A DNA stretch of 64,000 bases from NCBI RefSeq assembly GCF_022549695.1, contig NZ_JAKZGS010000013.1, positions 69,588 to 133,587 of the forward strand, read 5' to 3'. This document shows, piece by piece, positions 44,153 through 54,172 of the stretch. This DNA is from Belliella calami. Lineage in GTDB: Bacteria; Bacteroidota; Bacteroidia; Cytophagales; Cyclobacteriaceae. Below the pieces are notes generated by a model, which saw only the letters and a list, made by a program, of their open reading frames with translations, had not been told where the DNA came from and searched no databases. The translations under genes and the position numbers were made by a program. Every line of letters begins with the position of its first letter. The first letter of the stretch is position 1.

Positions 44153-45266
44153 GAATGGAACCTGTTTTTTCTCTCAAGTAAATTGGCTTTTTCTGTGAAA
44201 GAACAGATTTGATTTCGGCAATAATAGCCAAAGCGATTTCCTCTGAGTTCTCAGCCCCTAAATCAAGCCCAGTAGGTCCGAAAATATTCTCTATTCCAAT
44301 TCCAATTCCATTTTCTACCAATTTGATGCTCTCGAATAGTTTTTCAGATTTTTTCTTAGGCCCCAATATTCCAATATATGGCAAAGAAGAATTGAGAAGT
44401 TTCTCCAGAACAATTCTATCATAATCAAAATTATGCGTCATTAACAAAGCAACTGTTCTTCCATCAATTTCTAATTTTTCGACCACCTCGGATGCAGGCC
44501 CAACGACAATTTCAGAAACCGTCGGAAACCTATCTTTGGTCGCATACTGTTTTCTTCCATCGATAAGAATGATTTTCCAACCCAAAATATCGGCTATTTT
44601 ACTTAATGGAATTGTGTCATTGCCAGCTCCAAAAAGCAATACCTGAACAGGTGGGTTTATTTTTTCATAAAACACATAAAAATCATTCTCTTGATGATTG
44701 TAAGCAACTATTTCTGAATCTACTGAAGTACTTCTACTTTTAATTTCTTCCAAAATCAATTCTTCTACAGAAGAATTTTGAATATTGAAATTGCTTAAAA
44801 CTTGATTTTCCCTAGATAAAAATGAAGTACCTATTTGTCTCTCACGAGAATTTTTCAGTGAAAAAACCGTAACCAAAGAAGATGGTAGTCTTTTTTCAAA
44901 TGCCAATTCAAGCAGGAGAACTGGGTTCAATTCATTTTGATAATCAATAGGTTCTATCAAAATATGTATTATGCCATTACAACCTAGTCCGATTCCAAAC
45001 TTTTGATCATCTTCGTCAGTAGTATCATAAGTAACGATCATTGATTGATTTTGAAAAATCACAGCTTGGGCTTTTCGCAAAGCATCACCCTCTAAGCATC
45101 CACCACTAATGGCTCCGGTCAACTCCCCATTTTCCCCAACAAGCATTCTAGCACCTGGCCTTCTATAAGCTGAACCATCCACTTTTACGACAGTGGCGAG
45201 AGCAGCTTTAAGGTTGGCATTTTTGTATTTGTAGTAAGTGTCTACAATCAATTGGAATTCCTTCAT
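44145..45266 (-). CDS. XdhC/CoxI-family protein
   Basis: A 373-aa protein: N-terminal CoxI/XdhC block (DGSAYRRPGARMLVGENG, ISGGCLEGDALR), central domain and C-terminal Rossmann part (VLLFGAGNDTIPLSKIADIL). XdhC inserts or protects the sulfurated molybdenum cofactor in xanthine-dehydrogenase-type enzymes. Operon partner is the MobA-like gene, consistent with that role. Confidence 0.9.
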   Translation of the reverse strand: MKEFQLIVDTYYKYKNANLKAALATVVKVDGSAYRRPGARMLVGENGELTGAISGGCLEGDALRKAQAVIFQNQSMIVTYDTTDEDDQKFGIGLGCNGIIHILIEPIDYQNELNPVLLLELAFEKRLPSSLVTVFSLKNSRERQIGTSFLSRENQVLSNFNIQNSSVEELILEEIKSRSTSVDSEIVAYNHQENDFYVFYEKINPPVQVLLFGAGNDTIPLSKIADILGWKIILIDGRKQYATKDRFPTVSEIVVGPASEVVEKLEIDGRTVALLMTHNFDYDRIVLEKLLNSSLPYIGILGPKKKSEKLFESIKLVENGIGIGIENIFGPTGLDLGAENSEEIALAIIAEIKSVLSQKKPIYLREKTGSIHE

Positions 45267-45494
45267 TCTGCAAAATTTATAAATTAAAATACCAAACTAA
45301 CAAAATTTGGAATTATAGAACCGAATATTTTTAAAAAGCTCAAAATTAAGATGGAAACTGGAACTATAAAAAATTAAAGAATAGACCTCTAAATGTAACA
45401 AAGCCATATTCTTATGAAAAATTTATTGAAAATTTTGAAAATACTTATTAAAATAAAATAGGAATTCTTCAAAAAAACTTGGTATTTTGTAAAT

Positions 45495-45953
45495 ATGGCA
45501 AAATCAAGAGAAACCTTTAACAAGAAAGAGAAGGAAAAATTAAGACAAAAAAAGAAACAGGAAAAGGTAGATAAGAAAGAAGCACGTAAATCAAATGATA
45601 AATCAACAGATTTTGAAGATATGATTGCTTATGTGGATGAATTCGGAAATATCACCTCAACACCACCTGATCCTACCAAGAAAAGAAAAGAGATCGATGT
45701 AGATAGTATCGAAATCGGCGTTTCTAAAACCATAGAAACTGAAGACGATGGTGCAGGTAGGAAAGGAAAAGTTACTTTTTTCAATGATTCTAAAGGCTAC
45801 GGCTTTATCAAAGACGAACAGACGCAAGAAAGTATTTTCGTGCATGTAAATGGTTGCATAGACCAAATACAAGAAAATGATAAAGTTACTTTTGAAACAG
45901 AAAAAACAGCAAAAGGACTAAGCGCTATACAAGTGAAGTTAGTTGAAAAATGA
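45495..45953 (+). CDS. Cold-shock-domain protein with basic N-terminal tail
   Basis: A 152-aa protein: Lys/Glu-rich N-terminal half (1-35), acidic linker, then a cold-shock domain (88-150) with KGYGFI and SIFVHV RNA-binding motifs. It should bind single-stranded RNA or DNA. Overlaps the next gene by 4 bases (ATGA). The long tail is an elaboration over plain CspA (about 65 aa). Confidence 0.9.
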   Translation: MAKSRETFNKKEKEKLRQKKKQEKVDKKEARKSNDKSTDFEDMIAYVDEFGNITSTPPDPTKKRKEIDVDSIEIGVSKTIETEDDGAGRKGKVTFFNDSKGYGFIKDEQTQESIFVHVNGCIDQIQENDKVTFETEKTAKGLSAIQVKLVEK

Positions 45954-46432
45954 AAATTGCCAGTCTAGCTGAAATCAAAAAAGAATTGAAGTTCCTCAAT
46001 GAAAAGGAGCTTCATGAATTGATCCTTGATCTAAGTAAGTTTAGTACTGATAACAAAGCATATTTATTTTTCAAACTCTTTGAAAAAGAGAATCCTAGGA
46101 TATTTGTCGAAATGGTTAAAGAGGAATTGGAACTCGAATTTGAGAAAGCCAATACCAGAAATTACCATTTCGCCAAAAAGTCCGCACAATTGATCCGAAG
46201 AAAACTCAACAAAAACCTTAAACTTAGCAAAGACAAAACAGCTCAAATCGAACTGATTATATTTTTTTGTGATAAATTAAAGGAATACGGTTACCTACAA
46301 TTCCGACATCCTGTTATCGAAAACCTCTTTCAAACTCAAATAGGCAAAGCGAAAAAGCTTGTTGAAAAACTGCATGAAGATCTGCAATATGACTATTTGC
46401 AATTATTGGAAGAGCTTCCAGAAGTAAGATAG
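45950..46432 (+). CDS. Helical protein, unknown function (DUF6155-like)
   Basis: A 160-aa all-helical protein with the start MKIASLAEIKKELKFLNEKE. From memory the LKKEL...KELHELILDL pattern recalls DUF6155, which I cannot confirm. No membrane segment or catalytic motif. The 4-base overlap with the cold-shock gene suggests joint translation and perhaps a shared RNA-related role. Confidence 0.65.
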   Translation: MKIASLAEIKKELKFLNEKELHELILDLSKFSTDNKAYLFFKLFEKENPRIFVEMVKEELELEFEKANTRNYHFAKKSAQLIRRKLNKNLKLSKDKTAQIELIIFFCDKLKEYGYLQFRHPVIENLFQTQIGKAKKLVEKLHEDLQYDYLQLLEELPEVR

Positions 46433-46621
46433 AGAATTTAGCTGCGACTGCTGTCTCCAGACTAAAGTCAACAGCACTTACAACAATTTTTAAAGTCTAT
46501 TCTTAATCTACTTGCATAATTATGGATACTCAATAACCATTTTCTAATACTATCTATCCCAAAATACACCCGATAATTTAAATCTTAAGGTTTAGAAAAA
46601 TAAATTTTAGTATTTTCCCAT

Positions 46622-48817
46622 ATGAAAATCATTAAAAATTTATTGAAATTCTCAGTCCTGATTTGCCTTTTATTTTGTCTTAAAGAAGGTTTTTCACAAA
46701 ATATCATTTGGCATCACAACGATTTAAATTATTTCAAATTAGAAGAAAATCAAATCATAAGATATGAGCTTCCCGGTAATGAAAGAGAGGTCTTTTTGAA
46801 TTCGGAAAAACTCACACCGTTAGGATCAAATGTCTCTTTAACAGTCAGGGACTTTGCTATTTCGAAAGATGAAAATTCGATTTTGATCTATACAAATACC
46901 AAGAAAGTATGGAGACTAGATACCCAAGGTGACTATTGGATATACGATGTAGGTAATGATTTGCTAAGAAAAATAGGAGAGAGTCTCCCTGAATCGAGTC
47001 TTCGATTTGCCAAAATAGACCCTACCAGTAAAAACATTGCTTACGTCAGTGGGTCAAACTTATATTATGAGTCAATTTCAGATGGAAAAATCACACAGTT
47101 GACCCATGATGGAAATAGGAAGCTTATCAATGGAACATTTGATTGGGCTTATGAAGAAGAATTTGCCTGTAGAGATGGATTTCAATGGAGCCCAGATGGT
47201 AAGCTCATTTCTTTTTGGCAAATCAATGCAGAGAAGATTAGGGATTTTTATATGGTGAACAATACAGACTCAGTCTACTCCCAAGTAATCCCTGTAGAAT
47301 ACCCAAAAGTAGGTTATTCACCTTCACCAGCCAAAATTGGAGTGATTGACTTGGAGAGCGAAAAGTTGGACTGGTTACCAATCCCAGGAGATCCAGCCCA
47401 ACACTATTTGCCAAGAATGGAGTGGAATTCGGCAAATACGCTTTTAGTACAACAATTGAATCGGAAACAAAATGAAAGCAAGATATTTAAAATCAGTATT
47501 CCTGACTTGAGCGTAGTTACAATACACAAAGAAACAGACCCTGCATGGATTGATGTGCTATCCAGTTGGGATAATGTATATGGATTGACTTTCAGACATG
47601 AGTTCAAGTGGATCAATAAAGGAAAGGAATTTCTATGGATGAGTGAGAAAGATGGTTGGAAACACATCTATCGGATCGATATGGACGGCAAAGAGAAGTT
47701 GATCACCAAAGGAGCTTTTGATGTTATGAATTTACTTGGTGTGGACCAAGAAGAAAATTGGATCTATTTCCATGCTTCTCCAGAAAATGCAACACAGAAA
47801 TATCTATACAGAACAAGAATCGATGGTAAAGGCAAACTGGAAAAAGTAACTCCTGAGGGCTTGGAAGGGCTTCATCATTACGAATTTTCCCCAAATGCAG
47901 CCTACGCTATACATCAGTTTCAAAACAACTACACCCAGCCAATTCGAGAATGGATCAGCTTACCAAAGCATGAAGTATTAAACCAAAAAGAAAGCATTTC
48001 CCAAAACATCGCTTCAAAACAGCACGAAAAAAAGGTGGAATTCTTTCAAATTTCTATCGATGACAAGGTTACAATGGATGGCTGGATGGTCAAGCCTAAT
48101 GATTTTGACAAATCCAAAAAGTACCCTGTCGTATTCTATGTCTATACAGAGCCATGGGGAGCCAATGTAAAGGATGGATTTGGGTCAAGCAACAATCGAT
48201 TGTATGATGGAGATATGGCAGAAGATGGTTATATCTATATCAGCATTGACAACAGAGGAACTCCAGTACCAAAAGGTAGGGAATGGAGAAAGAGTATCTA
48301 TAGAAAAGTCGGCCAACTGAATATATCAGATCAGGCTGCTGCTGCCAAACAAATTGCAGAATGGGACTTTGTCGATCCCGATAGGATAGCCGTTTGGGGC
48401 TGGAGTGGGGGAGGCTCAGCTACTTTAAACCTTTTGTTCCAATATCCCGAGATTTATAAAACAGGTATTGCCATAGCAGCTGTTGCTGACCAATTGACAT
48501 ATGACAATATCTATCAGGAAAGGTATATGGGGCTTCCCCAAGAAAATCTACAGGATTTTATAGATGGATCTCCAGTGACCCACGCAAGAAATCTTAAAGG
48601 AAACTTACTCTATATCCACGGAACAGGAGATGATAACGTACATTATGCCAATGCGGATATTCTTGTCAATGAATTGATAAAGCACGGGAAGTTGTTTCAA
48701 ATAATGCCTTATCCCAATAGGAGCCATTCCATTTCAGAAGGATCGGGGACAACTGCACACTTGAGAAAACTGTTCACTGATTATCTGAAAAAGCATTGTC
48801 CTCCAGGTGGGATTTAA
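46622..48817 (+). CDS. Secreted dipeptidyl-peptidase IV-type S9 serine peptidase
   Basis: A 731-aa protein with a signal peptide (LLKFSVLICLLFCLKEGFSQ), an N-terminal DPPIV beta-propeller and a C-terminal alpha/beta hydrolase. The nucleophile is S595 in GWSGGGS; the acid and base are likely D in GTGDDNVHY and H in NRSHS. It removes X-Pro dipeptides from peptides, in periplasm or outside. Length normal. Monocistronic. Confidence 0.93.
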   Translation: MKIIKNLLKFSVLICLLFCLKEGFSQNIIWHHNDLNYFKLEENQIIRYELPGNEREVFLNSEKLTPLGSNVSLTVRDFAISKDENSILIYTNTKKVWRLDTQGDYWIYDVGNDLLRKIGESLPESSLRFAKIDPTSKNIAYVSGSNLYYESISDGKITQLTHDGNRKLINGTFDWAYEEEFACRDGFQWSPDGKLISFWQINAEKIRDFYMVNNTDSVYSQVIPVEYPKVGYSPSPAKIGVIDLESEKLDWLPIPGDPAQHYLPRMEWNSANTLLVQQLNRKQNESKIFKISIPDLSVVTIHKETDPAWIDVLSSWDNVYGLTFRHEFKWINKGKEFLWMSEKDGWKHIYRIDMDGKEKLITKGAFDVMNLLGVDQEENWIYFHASPENATQKYLYRTRIDGKGKLEKVTPEGLEGLHHYEFSPNAAYAIHQFQNNYTQPIREWISLPKHEVLNQKESISQNIASKQHEKKVEFFQISIDDKVTMDGWMVKPNDFDKSKKYPVVFYVYTEPWGANVKDGFGSSNNRLYDGDMAEDGYIYISIDNRGTPVPKGREWRKSIYRKVGQLNISDQAAAAKQIAEWDFVDPDRIAVWGWSGGGSATLNLLFQYPEIYKTGIAIAAVADQLTYDNIYQERYMGLPQENLQDFIDGSPVTHARNLKGNLLYIHGTGDDNVHYANADILVNELIKHGKLFQIMPYPNRSHSISEGSGTTAHLRKLFTDYLKKHCPPGGI

Positions 48818-49013
48818 TTGATTATCCGTAAACCTTTCAGGTTTTCTTAACGCTTAGTTAGTTTTAAAGTTAAAACTGGGTGAAACTTGGACGATTTGCT
48901 TTCTATGACACAACTATAAATAATAAGTTACAACATGATCGTCAACAATTGACAGTCAACAGGACGCATACCACTCGTTATATTCTGGTTAAAAAAATTC
49001 CAAAAAATATTCC

Positions 49014-50669
49014 ATGTCTCTATTCAAATCAAACACATTTAAGCTGACGCTTTTGCTTTTAGCAATCATCTCATTTATTTCTGAAAGCCAAGCTCAGGAA
49101 AGGATTTCCCGTGCCGATACCTTAAGGGGAAGTGTCACTCCGGAAAGGGTTTGGTGGGATTTGAACTACTACCATTTGGATATTGAAGTAAAGCCTGAAT
49201 CAAAATCTATAATTGGCACAAATACAGTAAGATATCTTGTGAAAAAAGAGCATCAGGTTTTGCAAATTGATCTCCAGGAACCTATGGAAATCACACAAGT
49301 GAAGCAAGATGGCAAAAGCTTGGAAGTGAAAAAAGATGGTGCTGCACATTTCGTCCAACTTCAAAAAAAACAAGTAGCAGGCGAGTATGAATCGATTGAA
49401 ATCAGCTATGAAGGTCAACCCAAAGAAGCCATTAGACCACCTTGGGATGGCGGGTTGACATGGTCAAAAGACGAGAATGAGAATTGGTTTATTGCGAATT
49501 CAAATCAAGGAATAGGATCCAGCGTCTGGTGGCCAAGCAAAGACCATCCTGCTGATGAAGCAGATAGCATCTTGATAAGTGTCAAAGTCCCAAAGCACCT
49601 GATGAATGTATCCAATGGGCAACTGAGGAGAGTAGAAGAAGATGATTTGACCAAAACATATCACTGGTTTGTAAGCAATCCGATAAATGGATATGGTGTA
49701 AATATCAATATTGGTGACTATGTACATTTTGATGAAATTTATCAAGGGGAAAAAGGCCCTTTGAAAATGGATTATTATCCTTTGAGTTATAATTTGAAGA
49801 AAGCCAAGAAGCAATTCAAAGACGCAACCAGAATGATGGAAGCATTTGAGCATTGGTTTGGGCCATATCCATTTTATGAAGATGGTTTCAAGTTGGTAGA
49901 AGCACCATATTTGGGCATGGAGCACCAAAGCTCAGTCACTTATGGTAACGGCTATGAAAATGGATACAGGGGAACTGATCTGAGTGGAACTGGATGGGGA
50001 TTGAAGTTTGATTTTATCATCATCCATGAATCCGGGCACGAATGGTTTGCCAATAATATCACATACAAAGATGTAGCGGACATGTGGATTCATGAAAGCT
50101 TCACAAATTACTCTGAGAGTCTGTTTGTAGAGTATCATTACGGCAAAAAAGCCGGTCAGGAGTATGTTAGAGGTACCAGAAGCAAAATTGCAAACAAAAT
50201 TCCGATCATTGGAATCTATGGCGTAAATAGACAAGGTTCCGGCGACATGTATTCCAAGGGAGGAAATATGCTGAATACCCTTCGGGAAATACTCAATGAT
50301 GATGATCGCTGGAGAAATATTCTGCGAGGTTTGAATGAGGAGTTTTACCATCAGACTGTTACTACAGAGCAAATCGAACGCTATATCATCGAAAAATCCG
50401 GATTGGATTTGGAGAGTTTCTTTGACCAATATCTAAGGAATATCTCCATACCAACATTCGAATATTACTATGATCAAGAAAACACGCTTCATTATCGTTG
50501 GGCCAATTGCATTGCATCATTCAATATCCCTGTAGATGTTCAGATAGGGAAAAAGAAAGTACGACTAGCAGCAGACACACAATGGTCGGAATATAAAGTT
50601 GGCAAAAATCTTCCAGTAAGGCTAAATCCAAATTACTATGTTGGAGCTTTTAATTTGACGGGGAATTGA
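49014..50669 (+). CDS. Secreted M1-family metallopeptidase
   Basis: A 551-aa protein with a signal peptide (FKLTLLLLAIISFISESQAQ). It has the M1 zinc motif HESGH (338-342) followed 18 residues later by E361, exactly HExxH-X18-E, and GMEHQ as counterpart of GAMEN. It is shorter than aminopeptidase N because it lacks the usual C-terminal helical domain. Likely an exported aminopeptidase or a related hydrolase; consistent with the neighbouring S9 peptidase. Confidence 0.93.
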   Translation: MSLFKSNTFKLTLLLLAIISFISESQAQERISRADTLRGSVTPERVWWDLNYYHLDIEVKPESKSIIGTNTVRYLVKKEHQVLQIDLQEPMEITQVKQDGKSLEVKKDGAAHFVQLQKKQVAGEYESIEISYEGQPKEAIRPPWDGGLTWSKDENENWFIANSNQGIGSSVWWPSKDHPADEADSILISVKVPKHLMNVSNGQLRRVEEDDLTKTYHWFVSNPINGYGVNINIGDYVHFDEIYQGEKGPLKMDYYPLSYNLKKAKKQFKDATRMMEAFEHWFGPYPFYEDGFKLVEAPYLGMEHQSSVTYGNGYENGYRGTDLSGTGWGLKFDFIIIHESGHEWFANNITYKDVADMWIHESFTNYSESLFVEYHYGKKAGQEYVRGTRSKIANKIPIIGIYGVNRQGSGDMYSKGGNMLNTLREILNDDDRWRNILRGLNEEFYHQTVTTEQIERYIIEKSGLDLESFFDQYLRNISIPTFEYYYDQENTLHYRWANCIASFNIPVDVQIGKKKVRLAADTQWSEYKVGKNLPVRLNPNYYVGAFNLTGN

Positions 50670-51250
50670 TTGAAGTATTTGTTGAGCTACTCTATAGTTT
50701 TATAAAAGACACATAATTGTTATATAATTTATATTATGTTAAATAGAATTAACAAATATCCCCTCACCTTATCTTAAATCTACTTATTTCTATTTATTGG
50801 CTCATTTTGATTTTGCTAGTCATTATTTTATTAAGCATTAGGGACAAGACTGAGTCCTGAAGCTATAAAATCTATAGTCTATAAGAAGCGTTACTATCGC
50901 TTGGCTCACTTAAAAAACTTAAGGAAATTAACTCAGATTAAGCTATACAATAGTCTTGCATGCGAAATTGTTAGCATACACTACAAGATTTCAAATTCTT
51001 GGCATTTATACTACTTATTCAATTGGAAGCTTCACAAAGCTATTATAATGTCTAGGAAGGAAAACATTTCCTTTGAGGTAGTCCTTTTCATCCAATTGAT
51101 TTTATTAAAAAAACGGAGTATTTAAATCTCCCAACTTATAGGACTGCTCGCTAAATATCTATGGCTAAATTTTGAACCTCCCCAGATTTTAAGTCTGATC
51201 CCCCAAATCCCGTTTTGATTAATTCCAAAAAAGTAAAATGGCTTAAAAAC
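50670..51250. other. Intergenic region with possible degenerate sequence
   Basis: About 580 bases without a convincing gene. A 74-codon open frame (50901-51125) has no recognisable features and no clear promoter. The stretch may be a decayed gene or element. No match to the local repeat family was seen. Confidence 0.4.
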
Positions 51251-51280
51251 AAAAAAGGATAACGTTTCCGTTATCCTTTT
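51251..51280 (-). terminator. Terminator of tRNA-Thr
   Basis: AAAGGATAACG and CGTTATCCTTT form an 11-base stem with T runs on the minus-strand side. It ends the tRNA-Thr transcript. Confidence 0.75.
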
Positions 51281-51281
51281 G

Positions 51282-51354
<73 letters not shown>

Positions 51355-51396
51355 CTTTTTTGTATCTTTTAGAGCTGTTTTGCCCTTAAGACTCTG

Positions 51397-51426
51397 CAAA
51401 TATAGTAGGTTAATTTTTACCTCCAA
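51397..51426 (-). promoter_or_regulatory. Bacteroidota promoter of tRNA-Thr
   Basis: On the minus strand TTG (51426-51424), 19-base spacer, TATATTTG (51404-51397). Confidence 0.7.
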
Positions 51427-51436
51427 AACTCATTTG

Positions 51437-51471
51437 AAAAAAAAATAGGGAGATTAAACTATCTCCCTATT
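51437..51471 (-). terminator. Terminator of the DUF349 gene
   Basis: AATAGGGAGAT (51444-51454) pairs with ATCTCCCTATT (51461-51471); A run on the plus strand makes the U tract for the minus-strand gene. Confidence 0.75.
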
Positions 51472-51481
51472 TATGAGTCAA

Positions 51482-53398
51482 TTAAAATTCTCTAATAATT
51501 GAAAGTTTTTTCTTTAGCTTATCAATTTCTTGTTCTGCCTTTCTGATTTTGTCATCAAACTGGTCTTTTAGCTTGTCGGCAGTCTTGGAAGCAGCAAAAA
51601 ACTCCAAGTTATTTTTCCACAATGTAATGTTATTTTCCAAATCTGATATTTGCTTTCTGATTCCGTGCTCTTTTTTATTGAGGACTCTATTGCCATTCGG
51701 GTCAGATTGAAGCTTGTTCAGGTTTAGTCTAAACAGAAACTCATCTTTGTTTCCACCTTGGATTCCTAGCTTTTCGACATATTGGTCTACCGCTTCGTTG
51801 AACTTGGCCAAGACTTCTTTCATATTCTTTCTTGGTACAAATCCAATTTCATTAAACTGTAGGATTTTCGCTTCTAAACTTTCTTCGGATAGATTTTCAG
51901 AATCTGCTGCTTTGGTAATTTCATCTATCAGGGTAAGTTTTGTCTTTAGGTTTTCATCAAACTCTTTGTTGACAGCCTTGTTTGCATTTCTTCTATTCTC
52001 AAAGAAGGTATCACAAGCTTTCTTGAATCGGCTATACAAATCATCACGAACCTTCTCAGGTGTCGGCCCGAGGTTTCTCCACTCCTGCTGCAGTGAAATC
52101 AGTTTGTTGGCTGTATCTTGCCACTCAGTACTCTCAATCAATCCCTCTGCTTGGGAGATCAATTCCTCAGCTTTGTTCTTGTTCGTCAACCTCACTTCAT
52201 CCAATTCTTTGAAGAATTGGTTTTTGTTTTGGAAAAAATGTTTAAATGAACTCCAGAACTTCTTATTGATTTCCTTGCCCATTTCTTTTGGAACTGGACC
52301 TACAGCTTCCCACTCTTTCTGAATTGCCAAAACCTCTTTGGTCTTCACATTCCACTCTTTTATTTTTGAGGCACTGAAATCTTTGTATTCATCAAGTTTG
52401 ATGATCAACTTTTCCTTCAGTTCCAAATTATCTTTATAAACTTCCTTTTGACTATCGTAATATTCCTTACGTCTATCATAGACCGCATCAGAAGCAGTTT
52501 TGAACCTATTCCAGAGACTTTCTTGCTCATCCCTTGGTACGGGGCCAATATGCTTGAACTCCTCATGCAGATCATTCAGCGACTTGATCGCTTCATTAAG
52601 ATCTTCCACTTTGACCAATTCCTCTGCTTTTTCACAGATTTCCGTTTTATGCTCCAGATTCTTTTTGCGATCCAATTCTTTCAGCTCAAAATAGATACTT
52701 CTATTATCATAGAATCTATCCATCAAGGCATTATAGGAAGCCCATAGATTTTTGTTTTGAGCAGACGGAACTTGTCCTATTTTTTTCCATTCTTCTTGGA
52801 TTGATTTGATTGCATTGATGCTTAGTGTAGTCTCTTCACCATCCACCAAATCTCGCAATCTATCCAAAATGGCATTTTTTGCCGTTAGGTTTCTTTCTTT
52901 TTGTTTTTCCTGGTCTTTGAAAAATTCTGATTTTTTGACTTTGAAATCGTGGATCAAGACATAAAATTCGGAATCTAAAGTTGATTTTTTGAATTGAAAA
53001 TCATCTTCTTCTCCCCCATCAGCTAAAAACTGCTGTAGCGCCTCATCTTTTTCTTTGTGAAAGTATTCATCAAAGTGTGATTTGATTTCATTTATTTTGG
53101 AATCCGATTTCGCAAAATTCGCCGAAGCCAAAACATTTTTTAAAGCTGTCAATAACTCTTCTTTGGACAGTGAGGTATAATCTATCTCCTCTTCAGGTTC
53201 TCCCTCATCTTGATTCAATTCCTCATCTTCAACATCTAATTTAGAATCCTGACTTACTTCGTTGGAAGTATCTTCAGTAACTTCCACTGTGGATTCCTGA
53301 ATTGCTTCGTTTGAAATCTCTTCACTACCCTGTGCTTCTTGATTTTGAGTTGCTTGGGTCACCTTGTCCTCATCGGACATTTCTTTGTCTGTGCTCAT
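51482..53398 (-). CDS. DUF349 repeat protein
   Basis: A 638-aa helical protein with an acidic, low-complexity N-terminus (1-75) and multiple DUF349 repeats, each with a KEWExxGPVPK-like turn (for example EEWKKIGQVPSAQNK, KEWEAVGPVPKEM). Function is poorly known; DUF349 proteins have been linked to ribosome or translation factors in some bacteria. It ends 44 bases from a terminator. Cytosolic by lack of signal. Confidence 0.9.
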   Translation of the reverse strand: MSTDKEMSDEDKVTQATQNQEAQGSEEISNEAIQESTVEVTEDTSNEVSQDSKLDVEDEELNQDEGEPEEEIDYTSLSKEELLTALKNVLASANFAKSDSKINEIKSHFDEYFHKEKDEALQQFLADGGEEDDFQFKKSTLDSEFYVLIHDFKVKKSEFFKDQEKQKERNLTAKNAILDRLRDLVDGEETTLSINAIKSIQEEWKKIGQVPSAQNKNLWASYNALMDRFYDNRSIYFELKELDRKKNLEHKTEICEKAEELVKVEDLNEAIKSLNDLHEEFKHIGPVPRDEQESLWNRFKTASDAVYDRRKEYYDSQKEVYKDNLELKEKLIIKLDEYKDFSASKIKEWNVKTKEVLAIQKEWEAVGPVPKEMGKEINKKFWSSFKHFFQNKNQFFKELDEVRLTNKNKAEELISQAEGLIESTEWQDTANKLISLQQEWRNLGPTPEKVRDDLYSRFKKACDTFFENRRNANKAVNKEFDENLKTKLTLIDEITKAADSENLSEESLEAKILQFNEIGFVPRKNMKEVLAKFNEAVDQYVEKLGIQGGNKDEFLFRLNLNKLQSDPNGNRVLNKKEHGIRKQISDLENNITLWKNNLEFFAASKTADKLKDQFDDKIRKAEQEIDKLKKKLSIIREF

Positions 53399-53449
53399 AA
53401 TATAATCAGTACTTTTGAAAAACTGTTAAAACAAAAGTAACAAAATTGT

Positions 53450-54019
53450 TTAATTTAATCTTGGGTCTATCGGATAATTTGCCAATACCTGATATTCTCC
53501 ACCCATATTTTTCAATATAACCCTCCATAATTCTTCTGGAGATGAGTTTAAGATGTAATTTGTATAAGTTGAATCACTTACGATCCAAGTTTTTTCATCA
53601 ATTTCACTCTTTAATTGTCCTTCTGACCAACCTGAGTAACCTATGAAAAAACGGATTTTACCCAAATCAATTTCAGATAGTTTCAACTTACTTACCAATT
53701 GTTCAAAATTTCCTCCCCACCAAAGTTGATCTCCCAATTTGATACTTCCCTCCAGCAATTGTTCACCATAGTATATATAGTGAAGGGTGTTTTGCTCCAC
53801 AGGACCTCCTACATATACTTCGCAGTCCAAAAAATTCAGCTCGTCTATCAACTCCCCCAACTTCAATATTGAAAGCTTGTTCAACACTAGTCCAAAAGCT
53901 CCATTCTCGTTGTTTTCACACAACAATACTACCGATCTTACAAAATTTTCATCTTGCAAAAATGGCTCTGATATCAATAAATGTCCAGATTTTGGATCTA
54001 CACTAGGGTTTTCTTCCAT
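53450..54019 (-). CDS. YqgE/AlgH-family protein
   Basis: A 189-aa protein matching the family: PKSGHLLISEPFLQDENFVRSVVLLCEN, GAFGLVLNK, VYVGGPVEQNTLHY and GYSGWSEGQL. Small, cytosolic, found in many Gram-negative bacteria; the molecular function is unknown. It stands between DUF349 and pdxH, divergent from pdxH. Confidence 0.93.
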   Translation of the reverse strand: MEENPSVDPKSGHLLISEPFLQDENFVRSVVLLCENNENGAFGLVLNKLSILKLGELIDELNFLDCEVYVGGPVEQNTLHYIYYGEQLLEGSIKLGDQLWWGGNFEQLVSKLKLSEIDLGKIRFFIGYSGWSEGQLKSEIDEKTWIVSDSTYTNYILNSSPEELWRVILKNMGGEYQVLANYPIDPRLN

Positions 54020-54172
54020 GAAAAATCATTTTTGTTTCATCGATTTCAATATAAATCTAAATTTTTTAAATGCAATAAGATTAGTAATTTTATCCATTAA
54101 ATGTGAGATAAAATAACAAACACATAACTCTTTTGGAGTTTCCAAGTTAAGCATCTAAATATCAAAAAAACA

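Noticed and set aside
50901..51125. 74-codon open frame on the plus strand
   Set aside because: No domain, signal or promoter could be recognised; kept only as part of an uncertain intergenic region.
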